Shown in pieces: positions 16,787 to 25,956 of a stretch of 64,000 nucleotides of DNA. Source of the stretch: JANNSX01 sp041397825 (GTDB lineage: Bacteria; Pseudomonadota; Alphaproteobacteria; Rhizobiales; Hyphomicrobiaceae); assembly GCA_041397825.1 (NCBI GenBank), contig JAWKVX010000002.1, positions 620,001 to 684,000 on the forward strand. Reading direction: 5' to 3'. A program made the translations under genes and the position numbers. The notes beneath the pieces are model-generated. The model had not been told where the DNA came from and searched no databases. It worked only from the letters and a program-made list of their open reading frames with translations. Every line of letters starts with the position of its first letter. Positions within the stretch are counted from its first letter, which is position 1.

Positions 16787-18295
16787 TCAACCGTTCCGGA
16801 CCTCGAGCGTCCGTCCGGCCTGCCATGTCTCCTGAGCATCGCCCCCCCGGTAGCTGTGGACGACCGATGCCAATCGTTGCCGCAAATCCCTGAAGGCCAC
16901 CAACAGGCAGATGCCGAGCGTGGCCAGCACGAGGCAGGTCGCCGCCGGCGCCCCGAGACCGGAGCCGAACCATCGCTCGGCGTCCGCGAGCGGCCCGACC
17001 AAGACGGCGACGACCGGCAGCACCGCAAGGCGGCCCAGCATCTGGCGGTCGAGGGAGGGCTCGATCCGCCGGACCTGGAGGACGTGATAGGCCATGGCCA
17101 GAGCCTCGCCGACGACGCCGGTCGCGGCAATGGCGACGAGGCTGCCGCCAAGCGCCGCGACGGCGACGGCCATCACTATGGCCGAGGCGCGGACGAATCC
17201 ACCGACCGTCAGGAGATGCGGTCTTCCGGCCGCGAGCATGAGCGATGTCAGCGGAGTCTGAGCCATCCGCAACGCCCACATGCCGGCAAGCACGGCAGCA
17301 AGCGTCCCCAGTCCCGCATAGTTCGGACCGAAGATGAAGGCGATGACTTCGCCACCCAGCATGGTGAGGACAACGAGATAGAGTGCGGCCACCACGACGG
17401 CCAGCTCCACCGACAGTAGCAGCCGCGTGCGCCTTAACTCAGGCTGCCGGTCGAGCACGGCAAAGATCGGGAGGAGAAGCGACGTTCCAGCCCGCCCGAC
17501 CAGCGCCGCCGGGACCATTGTCAGGACAAAGACCACCGAGTAGGCCGCAAGCACCTCCATGCCGAAGACCCGGCCGACGATCACGCGATCACCCTGGAAG
17601 ACGGCGAGCAGCGTCACGGCCGAGATCAGCGCCGGCCAGGTGAATGCCAGGATGCGCCGGAACCAGTGGCTGTCGTAGGTGAGACGATATCCAGTGCCGG
17701 CCAGTCTGTGCGTGACGACGAGCTGCGTCAGCGCCTGAGCAATGGTCACCCAGATCACGGCCGTGTAATCGCCCGCCCAGGCGACGGCCGGATAGGTCAA
17801 GGCCAGCGCCACGAGCTGTGGCAGGAGCTCGACCTTGACGGCCGGCCAGCTTCTCAGCTCGCGCTGAGCTCGCCGCCAGTCGAGGCTGAGACCGGCCCGG
17901 ATGACGGGTACAACGGCCAGCGCTCTGAAGGCGGAGGTTGCCTCCGGAATAGCAAAGAGATTGGCGAAGAGCGGTGCGAGCGAGAACAGCATCACGCCGA
18001 TCAAAAGCCCGCGGGCGACGTTCAGCACATGCGCCGTCGCTATCAGGCGGCCGATATCGGCATCGCGAGTCTGCATGATGAGACGATCGGCGGCCGGATC
18101 ACTCAGCATCTCCAGGAGCTGGAGCGTGATGGTCAGCGCGGCAGCGATGCCGAAGTCGCCTTTCGAGAGGAGGTGCGCCAAGAACGCATTGCGAAGGAGG
18201 GCCAGGGCCTGGGCCGCGCCGTAGCCGCCGAACAGCAGCACGCCCTGGCCGACGATGAGGCGGCCCGAGTGCCGTGAACCGAGCTTCGTCGTCAC
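16787..18295 (-). CDS. Wzx-like polysaccharide flippase/exporter
   Basis: A hydrophobic protein of about 502 residues with some 12-14 predicted membrane helices, in the MOP-superfamily polysaccharide translocase group. The N-terminal region GQGVLLFGGYGAAQALALLR followed by LSKGDFGIAAALTI is the typical first two helices. It would flip undecaprenyl-linked repeat units across the inner membrane. The GTG at 18295 was chosen because GGGGAAAG precedes it at good distance, whereas the upstream ATG at 18367 lies in sequence without hydrophobic pattern. It is the last gene of the exopolysaccharide operon, 132 bp after the polymerase. Confidence 0.82.
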   Translation of the reverse strand: MTTKLGSRHSGRLIVGQGVLLFGGYGAAQALALLRNAFLAHLLSKGDFGIAAALTITLQLLEMLSDPAADRLIMQTRDADIGRLIATAHVLNVARGLLIGVMLFSLAPLFANLFAIPEATSAFRALAVVPVIRAGLSLDWRRAQRELRSWPAVKVELLPQLVALALTYPAVAWAGDYTAVIWVTIAQALTQLVVTHRLAGTGYRLTYDSHWFRRILAFTWPALISAVTLLAVFQGDRVIVGRVFGMEVLAAYSVVFVLTMVPAALVGRAGTSLLLPIFAVLDRQPELRRTRLLLSVELAVVVAALYLVVLTMLGGEVIAFIFGPNYAGLGTLAAVLAGMWALRMAQTPLTSLMLAAGRPHLLTVGGFVRASAIVMAVAVAALGGSLVAIAATGVVGEALAMAYHVLQVRRIEPSLDRQMLGRLAVLPVVAVLVGPLADAERWFGSGLGAPAATCLVLATLGICLLVAFRDLRQRLASVVHSYRGGDAQETWQAGRTLEVRNG

Positions 18296-18427
18296 AGGGC
18301 TTTCCCCCCGCTTGCCGCTACCGGACTCCGAACATGCCAATTGGGCCTGGTGGGCGCCTTGCCACACCTCGTCGCCGCAACATTAGGCTGGACCGGTTAA
18401 CGCCGCATTGAGGATTGGGGCTGCGCC

Positions 18428-19762
18428 TCAGCGGGAGGCTGCCAGGTGGTGCGCGTAGTAGGGATGCGCTGGTCTGGGCCGGGCCGGCCAGATTCCCGGC
18501 CGGGGCGTCGTGCGGATAGCCTGGCTCACCACCGGCACCCGCGCCCTGAGCGGATCGGCGATCCAGCCGCCCATCCCCATCAGCATGAAGAAATAGGCGT
18601 GGATGCTGTTCCAGAAATGCACCGTCAGCGCCACGAAGATGAGCGCGAGGATGGAGATCGTCCAGGCATAGGACAATTTCCGCACCTCGAGCGACATGCT
18701 CCGATGCGCGCCCCGATACACGGACGTCATGAGAAGGATCATGGACAGTCCGAGCAGCACCGGCGCCGGGATGCCCACCCGCATCATGATGACCAGCCAG
18801 AAGGCATCGACCGACGTCGAGCTCATCCACCAGACGCGATCCCAATCGGCACGGCCGATGCCGAGCCACGGGTGGCTCCACACATTCTCGAGGCCATAGG
18901 TCCAAATTTGCAGACGGTAGTAGGCCGTCCAGGCATCGATCGTGATGCGAAGCACGATGGCCTCGATGGCGCTCCGCGACGATGCCATCTCGACGACGAT
19001 GTAGATCAGCACGGCGAGAAGGACGGAGATGGTGGCCCGGAACCGAACGCGCCGCGTGATTCTCTCCCAGGCGATCAGAGCCATCTGCACCATGAGACAG
19101 AGCAACGGTGCCGACGACAGGCTCAGATAGGTCGCGCCCGCTACATAGCCGCTGCGGAACATGCGGTTTGCAACCGATCGCGACAGAAACCATGCGTAGG
19201 CGAACAGGCTCGCACAGAAGGTCCCGTAGAGGATCGGATGCTCGAAGGATGTGGTGGCGCGCGTCAGGCCGAGACGCTGCTCGATCTTCAGACGATAGTA
19301 GACACCGGTGAGTTTCTGCAGCCAGGCGCGGAGGAACTGCTGCCCCGAGACCGCCTCGGCGAAGGCGATCATGCCGAGCACGAACATCACGCCGAACAAC
19401 AGCCTGATGGAGGCTTCGAAGGATCGCTGGTCGCGAATATAGGCGCGGGCAATCACATAGCCGCCGAAGCTCTCGAGCGCCAAGGCGCCGCCGAACTCGC
19501 CGCCGCTGCCGAAGCCCTCGTGCTTGATCAGGACGCCGACCGTCCAGGCCGAATAGAGGAAGAAGAAGACGTCATAGGCCGTCATCCGGATGTCGCGACC
19601 GAAGGTGAGCTTCAGGACCGCCGGCACGATGAACAGCAGGATCGCAATGCGGTGGGGCGGCAGGCGGATGCTGCCGGCGTAGAGTGATAGCTCGAACGGC
19701 GCGATGATGCCGATGATCAAGATGAGCACCGGCCAGGGCACGTCTCGGATCAGGCGCGCCAC
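18428..19762 (-). CDS. Wzy/O-antigen-ligase-like polysaccharide polymerase
   Basis: A 444-residue integral membrane protein with about 10-12 helices. It carries the large periplasmic-loop region typical of the Wzy_C/O-antigen ligase family: TTSFEHPILYGTFCASLFAY, and later NVWSHPWLGIGRADWD. The H-P-x-x-G pattern in these loops matches ligase/polymerase proteins. In the context of WcaJ, Wzx, Wza and Wzc homologs, a polymerase of exopolysaccharide repeat units is the best assignment. It starts 12 bp after the rmlA stop, so it is cotranscribed. Confidence 0.8.
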   Translation of the reverse strand: MARLIRDVPWPVLILIIGIIAPFELSLYAGSIRLPPHRIAILLFIVPAVLKLTFGRDIRMTAYDVFFFLYSAWTVGVLIKHEGFGSGGEFGGALALESFGGYVIARAYIRDQRSFEASIRLLFGVMFVLGMIAFAEAVSGQQFLRAWLQKLTGVYYRLKIEQRLGLTRATTSFEHPILYGTFCASLFAYAWFLSRSVANRMFRSGYVAGATYLSLSSAPLLCLMVQMALIAWERITRRVRFRATISVLLAVLIYIVVEMASSRSAIEAIVLRITIDAWTAYYRLQIWTYGLENVWSHPWLGIGRADWDRVWWMSSTSVDAFWLVIMMRVGIPAPVLLGLSMILLMTSVYRGAHRSMSLEVRKLSYAWTISILALIFVALTVHFWNSIHAYFFMLMGMGGWIADPLRARVPVVSQAIRTTPRPGIWPARPRPAHPYYAHHLAASR

Positions 19763-19774
19763 CTTGAGCCCTCC

Positions 19775-20701
19775 TCAGACCGATGCCAGCGACAGCAGAT
19801 AGTCGCCGTAACCGCTCTTGCGGAGCGGCTCGGCCAAGGATTGAAGGGCGCTCCGGCCGATGAAGCCCATGCGATAGGCGACCTCCTCCGGGCAGCCGAC
19901 CTTCATGCCCTGCCGCTCCTCGAGCGTCTCGACGAACTGGCTGGCCTTGAGGAGCGATGCGAACGTGCCGGTGTCGAGCCAGGCATAGCCGCGGCCCATG
20001 AGCTCGACATTGAGCGTGCCGTCCCGGAGATACATCTCGTTCAGAGCCGTGATCTCGAGCTCGCCGCGCGCCGAGGGCCTGACCTGGCGGGCGAGATCCG
20101 TGACGCGCTCGTCGTAGAAATAGAGGCCGGTCACGGCATAGTTCGACTTCGGCCGGCGCGGCTTCTCCACGATCGACGTCGGCACACCCCGCTTGTTGAA
20201 GCCGACGACGCCGTATCGCTCGGGATCCTTGACCCAATAGCCGAAGACGGTCGCACCGTGCCGCCGGCTGGCTGCCGTCTGCAGAAGATCGGTCAGGCCA
20301 TGGCCGTAGTAGATGTTGTCGCCGAGCACGAGCGCCGCGCGGCCGCCGCCGATGAAGCGCCTGCCGATGATGAACGCCTGAGCGAGCCCCTCGGGCCGGG
20401 GTTGGACGGCGTAGGACAGGTCGATGCCCCACTGCGCGCCGTCGCCGAGCAGGCGATGGAATTGCGGGGCATCGTCCGGCGTCGTGATGACGAGGATGTC
20501 GCGGATGCCGGCCAGCATCAGCGTCGTCAGCGGATAATAGATCATCGGCTTGTCGTAGACTGGCATCAACTGCTTCGACACGGCCTTGGTTACGGGATAG
20601 AGACGCGTGCCCGAGCCTCCCGCCAGGATGATGCCCTTGAGCGGCTTGGCCGGTGTGCGGCGATCGTTGCCTGTCCTCTGCCTGCGCATGCTTCGATCCA
20701 C
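19775..20701 (-). CDS. rmlA: glucose-1-phosphate thymidylyltransferase
   Basis: A 308-residue sugar nucleotidyltransferase making dTDP-glucose from dTTP and glucose-1-phosphate. The signature GGSGTRLYPVTKAVSKQLMP and the following VYDKPMIYYPL are diagnostic of RmlA, as are VLGDNIYYGHGL and YAWLDTGTFASL. The reading starts with a GTG one base after the wcaJ-like stop; an ATG at 20689 is an alternative, and either adds an N-terminal extension of some 20 residues before the usual first strand. rmlB, rmlC and rmlD are not in the window, so the deoxysugar made cannot be stated. Confidence 0.92.
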   Translation of the reverse strand: MDRSMRRQRTGNDRRTPAKPLKGIILAGGSGTRLYPVTKAVSKQLMPVYDKPMIYYPLTTLMLAGIRDILVITTPDDAPQFHRLLGDGAQWGIDLSYAVQPRPEGLAQAFIIGRRFIGGGRAALVLGDNIYYGHGLTDLLQTAASRRHGATVFGYWVKDPERYGVVGFNKRGVPTSIVEKPRRPKSNYAVTGLYFYDERVTDLARQVRPSARGELEITALNEMYLRDGTLNVELMGRGYAWLDTGTFASLLKASQFVETLEERQGMKVGCPEEVAYRMGFIGRSALQSLAEPLRKSGYGDYLLSLASV

Positions 20702-20702
20702 G

Positions 20703-22193
20703 TCAATAGGCGTTACGATGTTTCAGACCATAGAAAGGAGTCAGAAGCAGGATTCTCAGGTCCAGCCAGATCGACCAGTGGTCGATATAGTGTAGATCGT
20801 GCTCGACACGCCGCTGCATGTCGTCGGGTGCCTGCAGCTCGCCGCGAAAGCCATTGATCTGGGCCCAGCCGGTGATGCCCGGTTTCACCTGGTGACGATT
20901 GGCATAGCGCTCGAGCAGATCGCCGTAGTGCTCGTTGTGGACGAGGGCGTGGGGGCGCGGCCCGACGAGCGACATCTCGCCCTTCAGGATGTTCATGAGT
21001 TGCGGCAGCTCGTCGAGGCTGGTCCGGCGCAGCCATCGGCCGACCCGCGTCACCCTCGGATCCGCCCGTGTCGCCTGGCGGACCTCGGAGCCGTCCTCGA
21101 GCACGTGCATGGTGCGGAACTTCAGCACCTCGATAACGCGATGGTTGAGGCCGTGGCGGCGCTGGCGGAAGAGCGCCGGACCGGGGCTGTCGAGCCGGAT
21201 GGCTGCGGCGATCAGCGCCATCAGCGGCAGCAGGAGCACGAAGAGCAGGGCGGCCACGACGAAATCCTCGACCGACTTCACGATCGGCGACCAGTCGGCC
21301 ATCGGCTTCGACTTGACGTCGAGCAACCCGAGCGGCCCGAGGCTCGAAGCCTTGTGGCGTGTGGGATCGGCATCGATCAGATCGGAAGCGACGTAGGTGC
21401 AGACCCGGATTCGCACCGGCAATTGCTCGAGCTTGCGGCTGATCTCGGAGATGCGCCGGTCTGCCGCCTGCGGCAGGGCGATGATGATCTCGTCGATGAG
21501 ACCGTTCCTGCCGGCCTCGATAAGGTCGGCCAGGCGACCCGCCATCGGCAGATCGGTCATATTGACCCGCTGGGGATCCTGCCGGTCGTCGTAGATGCCG
21601 ACCAGCCGGGTGCCATCGGGATGGCTCCGGACATGCTCCAAGAGCTTCATGGCGATGCGGCCGGCGCCGTAGACGGCGATGCTTGTATCGAACAGGCCGC
21701 GGCGCGCGTAGCCGCGGAGGAGCGCACGCGCGGCCACCCGGCTCACAGTCAGGAGGAGAAAGGCAGCCGTCAGCCAGACCGGAAACCAACTCTCGGGAAA
21801 CGCGATGACGACGCCGAGCGTGCTCAGGACCGATTTGACGATCGAGAACGCCACGAACAGGCCAAGCCCGTGCCGGATGGGATGGACCGGAAGCTCGCTC
21901 ATGGCCGGCGGCTCGTAGGCGCCGAGCCAGCGGAGCACCAGATAGCTGACGGCGGCGGTCAGGAGGAGTAGCTCGAACGTCGCGAGCTCGTAGCCAGCGT
22001 AGCCAGCGAGGCCGGCGCCCAGCCAGAGCGCCGACAGGTAGCCGGCGAGAAGGATCGCACCGACATCCGCACCAGCGACCAGATCCAGCGTGACGTTTCT
22101 CGACCAACGCTGTTGCGCAGCCATCACGTCGCCCGCTGTGGCTGGCGCTCGCTCGTTGCTCGCCTCGACAGTCATGCTACGCCCAAATGCCAT
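20703..22193 (-). CDS. WcaJ-like undecaprenyl-phosphate glucose phosphotransferase
   Basis: A 496-residue polyprenyl glycosylphosphotransferase, the priming enzyme that puts the first sugar-phosphate on undecaprenyl phosphate. The N-terminal half has about four membrane helices and a CoA-binding-like domain (VYGAGRIAMKLLEHV). The C-terminal catalytic domain has LFRQRRHGLNHRVIEVLKFR, TSLDELPQLMNILKGEMSLV, GPRPHA and VKPGITGWAQINGFRGE, all characteristic of WcaJ/ExoY-type enzymes. An AT-rich 171-bp gap precedes it, so it may have its own promoter within the operon. An alternative ATG lies at 22175. Confidence 0.9.
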   Translation of the reverse strand: MAFGRSMTVEASNERAPATAGDVMAAQQRWSRNVTLDLVAGADVGAILLAGYLSALWLGAGLAGYAGYELATFELLLLTAAVSYLVLRWLGAYEPPAMSELPVHPIRHGLGLFVAFSIVKSVLSTLGVVIAFPESWFPVWLTAAFLLLTVSRVAARALLRGYARRGLFDTSIAVYGAGRIAMKLLEHVRSHPDGTRLVGIYDDRQDPQRVNMTDLPMAGRLADLIEAGRNGLIDEIIIALPQAADRRISEISRKLEQLPVRIRVCTYVASDLIDADPTRHKASSLGPLGLLDVKSKPMADWSPIVKSVEDFVVAALLFVLLLPLMALIAAAIRLDSPGPALFRQRRHGLNHRVIEVLKFRTMHVLEDGSEVRQATRADPRVTRVGRWLRRTSLDELPQLMNILKGEMSLVGPRPHALVHNEHYGDLLERYANRHQVKPGITGWAQINGFRGELQAPDDMQRRVEHDLHYIDHWSIWLDLRILLLTPFYGLKHRNAY

Positions 22194-22364
22194 CGATGGT
22201 CCGAGGTCCGGCCATCTACCCGTGTCTGCAAATTTCGGCGGTTTGGTTGAAGTTTGAGTTAAGAAATTTCGTCTATTCGTCTGAATTTATTGGATTAAAT
22301 TCCCATCCACGGACCGCCGTCCGAACTCGCGGCGCTGTCTGGTCCGACGCCGCGAGGCCAGGGC
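22194..22364 (-). promoter_or_regulatory. AT-rich gap upstream of the priming transferase
   Basis: This 171-bp gap inside the exopolysaccharide operon has an AT-rich core at about 22240-22310, in sharp contrast to its surroundings. On the minus strand it holds two near-identical direct repeats (AGACGAA twice, separated by one base) followed by AATTTCTTAAC. This fits an internal promoter or regulator site, but no element is a clear match to a named consensus. Confidence 0.35.
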
Positions 22365-24605
22365 TCACGCAGCCCGGCTGAGGCGCTCCATGTCGCCATA
22401 GCCCCGCAGCACATAGGCGTCGTCGCTGGGCATCGCCGCGGCGTCGACATCGTTGATGACGAGGCCGGTCAACGTCGCACCGCTCAACGCCAGTAGCTCG
22501 CCGGAACGCTTGACCAGAGCGGCGGGTGTCCGCTTCCAGCGACTCACGAGCACCACTTGGTCGGCATGGTCGGCGATGATCCGCGCATCGACGACCGGCA
22601 TGGCCGGTGGCGCATCGACGATGATGACCTCGAACTCGCGCCGGAGCTGGGAGAAAATCTCCGCCGTCCGGCGCGAGGCGAGAAGCTCCGGCGCGCTCAG
22701 CCTGCTCGCATCCATGCCGGTCGCCGGCAGAAAGTGCAGTCCGCTCTCACGGTCCGTGACAATGGCCTCGAGCGGTGACCTCCCGGCCTGAAGGGCGTCG
22801 AGCAGCCCGAGCTCGGCCTCCGGCACGAGCTGGCGGCTCAACATGCCCTTGCGAAGATCGGCGTCCACCAGCAGCGTCTTGACGCCGGACATCGCATAGA
22901 GATGGGCGAGGTTCGAGGCGATCACTGTCTTGCCGTCGCCTGGCAATGCAGATGCAATGAGAACGACCTCCGCAGCGTCTCGGCGCTCGTTGTCGATGGC
23001 GATCCGGACCGAGCGAACGGATTCGGCAAACGGCGTATGCGGCTCGGCGACGATGCTCCGGATGCCGGCGAGCAATCCTGCCGGCTGGCGATCGCCTCCG
23101 GTGCGGAGGCCTGGTATGGAGGCGAGATGGCGGAGCCGGAGCCGAGCCTCGATCTCCTGGGGCCGGACGAAGGTCGGCCAGAGGAGCTCCAGCACCGCCG
23201 AGGCTCCGAAGGTCAGCAGGAAACCCGCGCCAAATCCGATCAGTGCCAACTTGAGCTTCTTCGGCGCCACCGGCGAGAAGGGCGTGACGGCCGGATTGAC
23301 GACTCGGGAGTCGGCAACCTGCAGGCTCTCCTGCTGTCTGGTCTCGGCCGCGCGCTTGGCCAAACCCTCGTAAACGAGCCGGGCCGCATCGGCCTCGCGC
23401 ATCAGCTCGCGGAGCCTGACGCTGGCCTCGCTGGTGACATTGGCCGCCGTCTTCTGCTGCTCGAGATCGGCCTCGAGCGATTCCTGCCGCCCTCTCGCCA
23501 CTTCGTATTCGTTGCGCAGGTTGGTGACGAGCTTCTGAACCTCGGCACTGAGCTGATGGCGCGCATCGCGCAGCTCGGCTTGAGCTTTGATCATCTCCGG
23601 ATGCAGCTCGCCATAGCGTGTCGACAGCTCGGCATGCCGCCGCGCCACGCGGGCAAGCTCCTCCTTGAGGGCTGTGATGGTGTTGTTCTCGAGGACCGAG
23701 GCAATGGTCTCCTGGCCTTCGGCGGTGGCGGACAGCCCCTCGACTTGCTGATAGCGCGCCAGAGCCCCGGCGGTATCGGCGCGGGCGACGATCAACTGCT
23801 CGGCTGTGCGCGTGAGCTCGCGCTCATCCAGCGGATGGCCCTCGGTCGATTGCAGTCCGTTCTCGATCTTGTAGGCCTCGACCAGGCGCTCGGCCTCGAC
23901 GACCTTCTGCTTCATCTCCTCGGCCTGCTTGTCGAGCCAGAGCGTCGCCTGCTTCGCCCGGTCGGTCTTGACCTCGACCTGCTCGGCCACATATGCCTCG
24001 GCGACGGCATTGGCGATCGCCTGAGCCTTCTCCGCGTCTTCGGAACGGACCGCAATTTCGATCAGGAAGGAACCACCGACTCGCTCTGCCGAGACGCGGG
24101 AGCGCAGGATTTGCACGGCCGCCACATCCGCCTCGTCGAGATCGACCGACGCGGCAGTCTTCGGCTCGCCGGCGGTCGGCTCGCGCCTCGTGCCCAGCAG
24201 GCGATCGAGCTTCGTGCGGATCGTCGTCCGCCAGCCCGGTCCCGGCTGGAACTCCGGATCCTCCGCGAGCTGGAGATCGGCCACCACCCGACCGATGATG
24301 CGAGCGGACCGGATGATCTCGATCTGGCTGTCGATGGTAGGGCTGTCGGGATCGAGCTGACTGACGACATCCCTGATGTCCGAGATATTGGTCCGGCGCG
24401 TATCGATCTCGACGGTTGCCGTCGCCTCGTAGGCCGGCGTCATCAGGAGTCCGACACCATAGCCGCACGCTGCGCCGATCAGGGCCACGCCGGCAATGAA
24501 CCGGGCCCGGCGGCGGAGCAGCCGGAGCGCGTCGGCGATCGTCGGCAGCCCGGATGCCGGTGCCTCGGATACGCCTGTGCTGTCGAACTGCTCGGCCACG
24601 CCCAA
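22365..24605 (-). CDS. Wzc-like polysaccharide co-polymerase/tyrosine autokinase
   Basis: A 746-residue fusion of a Wzz/GumC co-polymerase domain with a BY-kinase. Membrane helices lie near residues 36-56 and 453-475, enclosing a long periplasmic coiled-coil region (about 200-440). The kinase has Walker A SALPGDGKT (552-560), Walker A' LLVDADLRKG (578-587) and Walker B VIIVDAPP (660-667). The C-terminal tail has only two tyrosines (Y731, Y736), against the cluster of about seven in E. coli Wzc, so control by multisite phosphorylation would be reduced. It would set chain length and couple polymerisation to export. It follows the outer-membrane protein gene by 2 bp. Confidence 0.9.
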   Translation of the reverse strand: MGVAEQFDSTGVSEAPASGLPTIADALRLLRRRARFIAGVALIGAACGYGVGLLMTPAYEATATVEIDTRRTNISDIRDVVSQLDPDSPTIDSQIEIIRSARIIGRVVADLQLAEDPEFQPGPGWRTTIRTKLDRLLGTRREPTAGEPKTAASVDLDEADVAAVQILRSRVSAERVGGSFLIEIAVRSEDAEKAQAIANAVAEAYVAEQVEVKTDRAKQATLWLDKQAEEMKQKVVEAERLVEAYKIENGLQSTEGHPLDERELTRTAEQLIVARADTAGALARYQQVEGLSATAEGQETIASVLENNTITALKEELARVARRHAELSTRYGELHPEMIKAQAELRDARHQLSAEVQKLVTNLRNEYEVARGRQESLEADLEQQKTAANVTSEASVRLRELMREADAARLVYEGLAKRAAETRQQESLQVADSRVVNPAVTPFSPVAPKKLKLALIGFGAGFLLTFGASAVLELLWPTFVRPQEIEARLRLRHLASIPGLRTGGDRQPAGLLAGIRSIVAEPHTPFAESVRSVRIAIDNERRDAAEVVLIASALPGDGKTVIASNLAHLYAMSGVKTLLVDADLRKGMLSRQLVPEAELGLLDALQAGRSPLEAIVTDRESGLHFLPATGMDASRLSAPELLASRRTAEIFSQLRREFEVIIVDAPPAMPVVDARIIADHADQVVLVSRWKRTPAALVKRSGELLALSGATLTGLVINDVDAAAMPSDDAYVLRGYGDMERLSRAA

Positions 24606-24607
24606 CC

Positions 24608-25936
24608 TCAGAACCTGTATTTTAGTCCCACCATGTACCTGTTATCTTGCATGTCGTAGTCCGGGTCGCTCGAATATCTTTCTTGTCGCTCATAACCCAT
24701 AGTAAACAGAAGATTTTTATTAATCGTGTACTCGGCGCCGATTTTGCCGATGACTGTATCGTCGATGCGATCATCCCAGCCGATCTCGGCTCTCTCGTAG
24801 CCGGCCGAGGCCCTCAGCATCAGGTTGCGCATCGCCTCGTACTCGACGAGAAGCTCGGCACGGGACTCGAGAATGGCGCCGCTCGAGCCAAAGCGCGTCT
24901 CGGCGATCGACTGACCGGCAGTCAACGTCATGGTCAGGATCGGTGAGGCCAGCCACTGCAATTGGGCGTCGTAGACGAAGGCGCCAAATCTGCGCTCGCC
25001 GATGGCATCGTAGTCGGCCAATCCATAGCCGGCGCTCAGATTGGCCTGCCAGAGCGGGGAGAGCTCGAAGGCCAGTCCCAGCTTGCCCTCATAGACGGTG
25101 GCATTTCCGAGCTGGGCCGAGGGCGTGTGATAAATCTCCCGTCCCGCGCGGAGCGAGCTCAACAGCTTGTAGCCCGGAGAGAACCTGTAGTTCAGCCGGA
25201 GATAGGCACCGTAACTGGTCTTGTCGCGAAAGTCCTGGTCGATCCTAGTCCCATCGAAGGCCTCGACATCGGAGTAGTCGAGATCCGCGAAATCAAGCCC
25301 CGCCGAGGCCCCCAGGCGTCCCTGGTCACGCGTGAACGCGATCTCGGCTGCATTCTTGAAGACCGGCACGGCCTCCCGCGCCAATAGCGGCGCCTCGGGA
25401 GAAACCCGCGTCTCGTGGTCGTAGGAGGAGGACACGCGCCCGCCGAGCGCATGCCCGTGATCGATATCGAGACGCCACTCGGCGAGGGCGCTGCCGTCCA
25501 GTGTGTTGAAGTCCTCCTGGTCGGCATAGCTCACATATTTTCCGGCGAGGTGCACATCGAAGAGATGTCGTGGAAAGCGGGAGATGAAGTCGACGGATGC
25601 CAGGCCGGTGGTCTCGAAGTCGGCCACCCGTTCTTTCGCCGACCGGTAGATGTTGTCGTCATAGGTCGTGCCGGCCCCAAGCGTCATGTAGATGCGGTAG
25701 CTGCCGGCGTTGATGCCATCGGGAAGATAGTATTTCTTGCCGCGCAATCCGGCGGACGCGGCCCCATAGTTGACCTCGTCGTACCAACCGTCGGCTTTCT
25801 CGATCTGGGCCAGGGTGGTCGAGAACGACTGCTGTGTGAAGTCGACCGGCTGGGCACCGACAGGCGCGGAGAGCCCGGTGCTTACGATAGAGAGCCAGAG
25901 CAGAAGCCAGCTTGTTCTTGTGTCTGAGCGCCACAT
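24608..25936 (-). CDS. outer-membrane beta-barrel protein of the exopolysaccharide operon
   Basis: A 442-residue protein with a signal peptide (residues about 1-28, ending VGAQ). The mature chain alternates hydrophobic and polar residues in strands and ends with the outer-membrane signature GLKYRF. It resembles the outer-membrane beta-barrel (BBP2_2-like) proteins often encoded between wza-like and wzc-like genes in alphaproteobacterial capsule/EPS loci. It may serve as a secretion accessory or porin-like channel; the exact role is not known. It lies 20 bp after the Wza-like gene and 2 bp before the Wzc-like gene. Confidence 0.78.
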   Translation of the reverse strand: MWRSDTRTSWLLLWLSIVSTGLSAPVGAQPVDFTQQSFSTTLAQIEKADGWYDEVNYGAASAGLRGKKYYLPDGINAGSYRIYMTLGAGTTYDDNIYRSAKERVADFETTGLASVDFISRFPRHLFDVHLAGKYVSYADQEDFNTLDGSALAEWRLDIDHGHALGGRVSSSYDHETRVSPEAPLLAREAVPVFKNAAEIAFTRDQGRLGASAGLDFADLDYSDVEAFDGTRIDQDFRDKTSYGAYLRLNYRFSPGYKLLSSLRAGREIYHTPSAQLGNATVYEGKLGLAFELSPLWQANLSAGYGLADYDAIGERRFGAFVYDAQLQWLASPILTMTLTAGQSIAETRFGSSGAILESRAELLVEYEAMRNLMLRASAGYERAEIGWDDRIDDTVIGKIGAEYTINKNLLFTMGYERQERYSSDPDYDMQDNRYMVGLKYRF

Positions 25937-25956
25937 GCCACGATCACGCCACCGGA

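Noticed and set aside
22902..24659. A 585-codon plus-strand frame opposite the Wzc-like gene
   Set aside because: The opposite strand has complete Walker motifs and membrane helices; this frame is a shadow.
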